From NCBI RefSeq assembly GCF_943181405.1, contig NZ_CALPBY010000002.1:434001-498000 (forward strand): 64,000 nt of DNA, in the 5' to 3' direction. The stretch comes from Cellulosimicrobium sp. Marseille-Q4280. GTDB taxonomy: Bacteria > Actinomycetota > Actinomycetes > Actinomycetales > Cellulomonadaceae. The translations under genes were made by a program, and so were the position numbers. Shown one piece after another: positions 62,553 through 64,000 of the stretch. Under the pieces are notes generated by a model. That model worked only from the letters and a program-made list of their open reading frames with translations, did not search any database and was not told the origin of the DNA. Every line of letters starts with the position of its first letter. Position 1 is the stretch's first letter.

Positions 62553-63545
62553 ATGGACCTGACGAGGCTGCGCGTGCTGGCCGCGGTGGCGCGCGAGGGG
62601 TCGGTGACCGGTGCCGCGCGCGTGCTGCACTACGCGCAGCCGTCGGTGAGCCACCACCTGGCGCGCCTCGAGGCGGAGGTCGGGGTGCCGCTCGTGGAGC
62701 GCGTCGGGCGGGGCATCCGGCTGACGGACGCAGGCCGCCTGCTGGCGGCGCGCGCCGAGGAGATCCTGGGCCGGGTCGGCGCGGCGCGCGAGGAGGTCGA
62801 GGCGCTCGCCGGGCTCGCCGCCGGGCGCGTGCGGCTCGCGGCGTTCCCGTCGGCGCTCGCGACGCTCGTGCCCGACGTCGTCGCGCGCCTCGCCGTCGAC
62901 CACCCCGGTCTGGTCGTGGGCCTGGTGGAGGCGGAGCCGCCCGAGGCGCTGGCGGCGCTGCGGCGCGGCGCGGTGGACGTGGCGCTGGTGTTCGAGCACG
63001 ACCGCTCGCCCGCGGACCTGGACGGGCTGGTGCCGGTGCCGGTGCTCGAGGAGGAGCTGTCGGTCGTGACGTCCGGGGCGCCGCCGGGCGGTGCGGGCAG
63101 CGTCGCGCCACGGGGCGACGTCCCGGGTGCGGGCGGTGTCGCGCGTGGCGACCCGACGGCCCCCTCCGACCTGACACGGTTCGCGGACGTGCCCTGGATC
63201 GCCGGCTGCGAGCGGTGCCGGGCCGACCTCGTGGGCCGCTGCGAGCGGGCGGGCTTCACGCCGCGCATCGCGTTCGAGACCGACGACTACGTCGCGGTCC
63301 AGTCGCTCGTCGCGGCGGGCGTGGGGGTCTCGGTGCTCCCGGAGCTGGCGCTGCGCGCCCACCGCGACCCGCGCGTCGTGACGCACGCGCTCCCCGGCGC
63401 GGCGCGGCGCGTGCTGGCGGTCACGTACGGGGACCGCCCACCGCCGGGGGCGCGCGCCGTCGTCGACGGCCTCGTGGCCGCGTCGGCGCCCCGACGACCG
63501 CGGGACCGCACCCCGTCGAGCACGGGGTCGTCCACCGGGTCCTGA
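62553..63545 (+). CDS. LysR-family transcriptional regulator
   Basis: 330 residues. N-terminal helix-turn-helix MDLTRLRVLAAVAREGSVTGAARVLHYAQPSVSHHLARLEAEVGVPLVERVGRGIRLTDAGRLL, then the periplasmic-binding-like effector domain (VRLAAFPSALATLVPDVVARL, VALVFEHDR, VLPELALRAHRDPRVV). A low-complexity Gly/Ala/Pro insert of about 30 residues lies in the effector domain. The effector is unknown; an amino acid is likely given the divergent dehydratase. Confidence 0.9.
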   Translation: MDLTRLRVLAAVAREGSVTGAARVLHYAQPSVSHHLARLEAEVGVPLVERVGRGIRLTDAGRLLAARAEEILGRVGAAREEVEALAGLAAGRVRLAAFPSALATLVPDVVARLAVDHPGLVVGLVEAEPPEALAALRRGAVDVALVFEHDRSPADLDGLVPVPVLEEELSVVTSGAPPGGAGSVAPRGDVPGAGGVARGDPTAPSDLTRFADVPWIAGCERCRADLVGRCERAGFTPRIAFETDDYVAVQSLVAAGVGVSVLPELALRAHRDPRVVTHALPGAARRVLAVTYGDRPPPGARAVVDGLVAASAPRRPRDRTPSSTGSSTGS

Positions 63546-63607
63546 GGAGTGCGGTGCGCGACCCCGTGCTCGGCGGTCGGACGAGCGGTGGTCAGAGGAG
63601 CCGCGGT

Positions 63608-64000
63608 TCAGACGAGCGAGGCCCGCCACGCGGCGTCGAGCGCGGCGAAGCGTCCGCCCTGCGTCGCAACGAGCTCGGCGGGCGTCCCGTCCTCGACGAC
63701 GCGGCCGTCCGCCATGACCAGGACGCGGTCGGCGATCGCGACCGTCGACAGGCGGTGGGCGATGATGATCGCCGTCCGGTCGGCGAGGAGCGTCCGCAGT
63801 CCCTCCTGCACGAGCCGCTCCCCCGGCAGGTCGAGCGAGCTCGTCGCCTCGTCGAGCACGAGGACGGCCGGGTCGGCGAGGAAGGCGCGCGCGAACGACA
63901 GGAGCTGGCGCTGCCCGGCGGACACGCGTCCGCCGCGCTTGTTGACGTCGGTGTCGTAGCCGTCGGGCAGGCGCAGGACGAACTCGTGCGCACCCACCGC
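63608..64000 (-). CDS. ABC exporter ATPase domain (5' part beyond window)
   Basis: The last 130 residues of a type I ABC exporter are visible: [55 protein letters not shown], then the H-loop [19 protein letters not shown]. The signature motif reads VSAGQRQ, where most have LSGGQRQ, a variant common in this group. The ending DAAWRASL is typical of full-size (transmembrane plus ATPase) exporters. The gene starts outside the window. Confidence 0.88.
   Translation of the reverse strand, partial: AVGAHEFVLRLPDGYDTDVNKRGGRVSAGQRQLLSFARAFLADPAVLVLDEATSSLDLPGERLVQEGLRTLLADRTAIIIAHRLSTVAIADRVLVMADGRVVEDGTPAELVATQGGRFAALDAAWRASLV

Overview
The window reads as chromosomal DNA of a very high-GC actinobacterium. 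Gene content and order (pgsA-like / DUF881 / small basic protein / DUF881 / GarA / MerR / DUF151 / MerR, pafBC-tatAC, rbpA, a HelY-type helicase, a separate lnt-ppm pair) point to the Micrococcales, probably near Cellulomonadaceae or Promicromonosporaceae. The genus is inferred from protein style and was not tested. Many genes lack a Shine-Dalgarno sequence and instead carry a TANNNT -10 box six or seven bases before the start codon, as expected for leaderless actinobacterial transcripts.

Layout. 1-12 kb: the 3' part of a DEAD-box helicase, then a mostly plus-strand core block that follows the M. tuberculosis Rv1822-Rv1830 order without gcvH, then pyruvate carboxylase and a metallo-hydrolase. 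12-17.4 kb: minus-strand genes for a phospholipase-D family enzyme, a small DUF7218-type protein, a membrane-anchored PQQ-type beta-propeller, a complete tyrosine recombinase (Xer type) and an atypical histidine phosphatase. At 17,844-17,871 lies a near-perfect actinobacterial dif site, so the window probably spans the replication terminus. Gene orientation agrees: mainly plus to its left and mainly minus between about 19.5 and 48 kb.

17.9-30.4 kb is the most accessory-looking stretch: a secreted protein of unknown function, a TetR regulator with an alpha/beta hydrolase and a quinone-oxidoreductase-like enzyme, two dihydrofolate-reductase-fold proteins, a phosphotransferase, an orphan Imm-5-like protein, a UvrA2-type ABC protein with an alpha/beta hydrolase, and an AraC/glyoxalase pair. 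30.4-48 kb: PutP, an FMN reductase plus luciferase-like oxidoreductase pair, rbpA behind a SigR-type promoter, polyprenol-phosphate mannosyltransferase and apolipoprotein N-acyltransferase, an amidohydrolase, HelY, a lipid kinase, TatC/TatA and PafBC. No proteasome genes are visible next to pafBC.

48-53.4 kb is a tightly overlapping plus-strand operon (DUF3866, DUF4129, a membrane protein, MoxR, DUF58, a membrane protein) in which the DUF4129 gene carries an apparent one-base frameshift. 53.5-64 kb: Dps, a glyoxalase-fold protein, a recombinase-fold protein lacking catalytic residues, argG with a leaderless promoter and ARG-box-like palindrome, a YigZ/IMPACT protein, UTP-glucose-1-phosphate uridylyltransferase, a lipase-maturation-factor-like protein, a YciO-type protein, a threonine dehydratase divergent from a LysR regulator, and the 3' end of an ABC exporter.

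The most unusual signals are the dif/Xer neighbourhood, a 15-bp sequence repeated in the promoters of the glyoxalase-fold gene and the recombinase-like gene beside argG, a structured garA leader with a coupled 18-codon reading frame, and paired TGTCAGGGCG inverted repeats at 57.6 kb. No tRNA, rRNA, CRISPR array or intact insertion sequence was seen.
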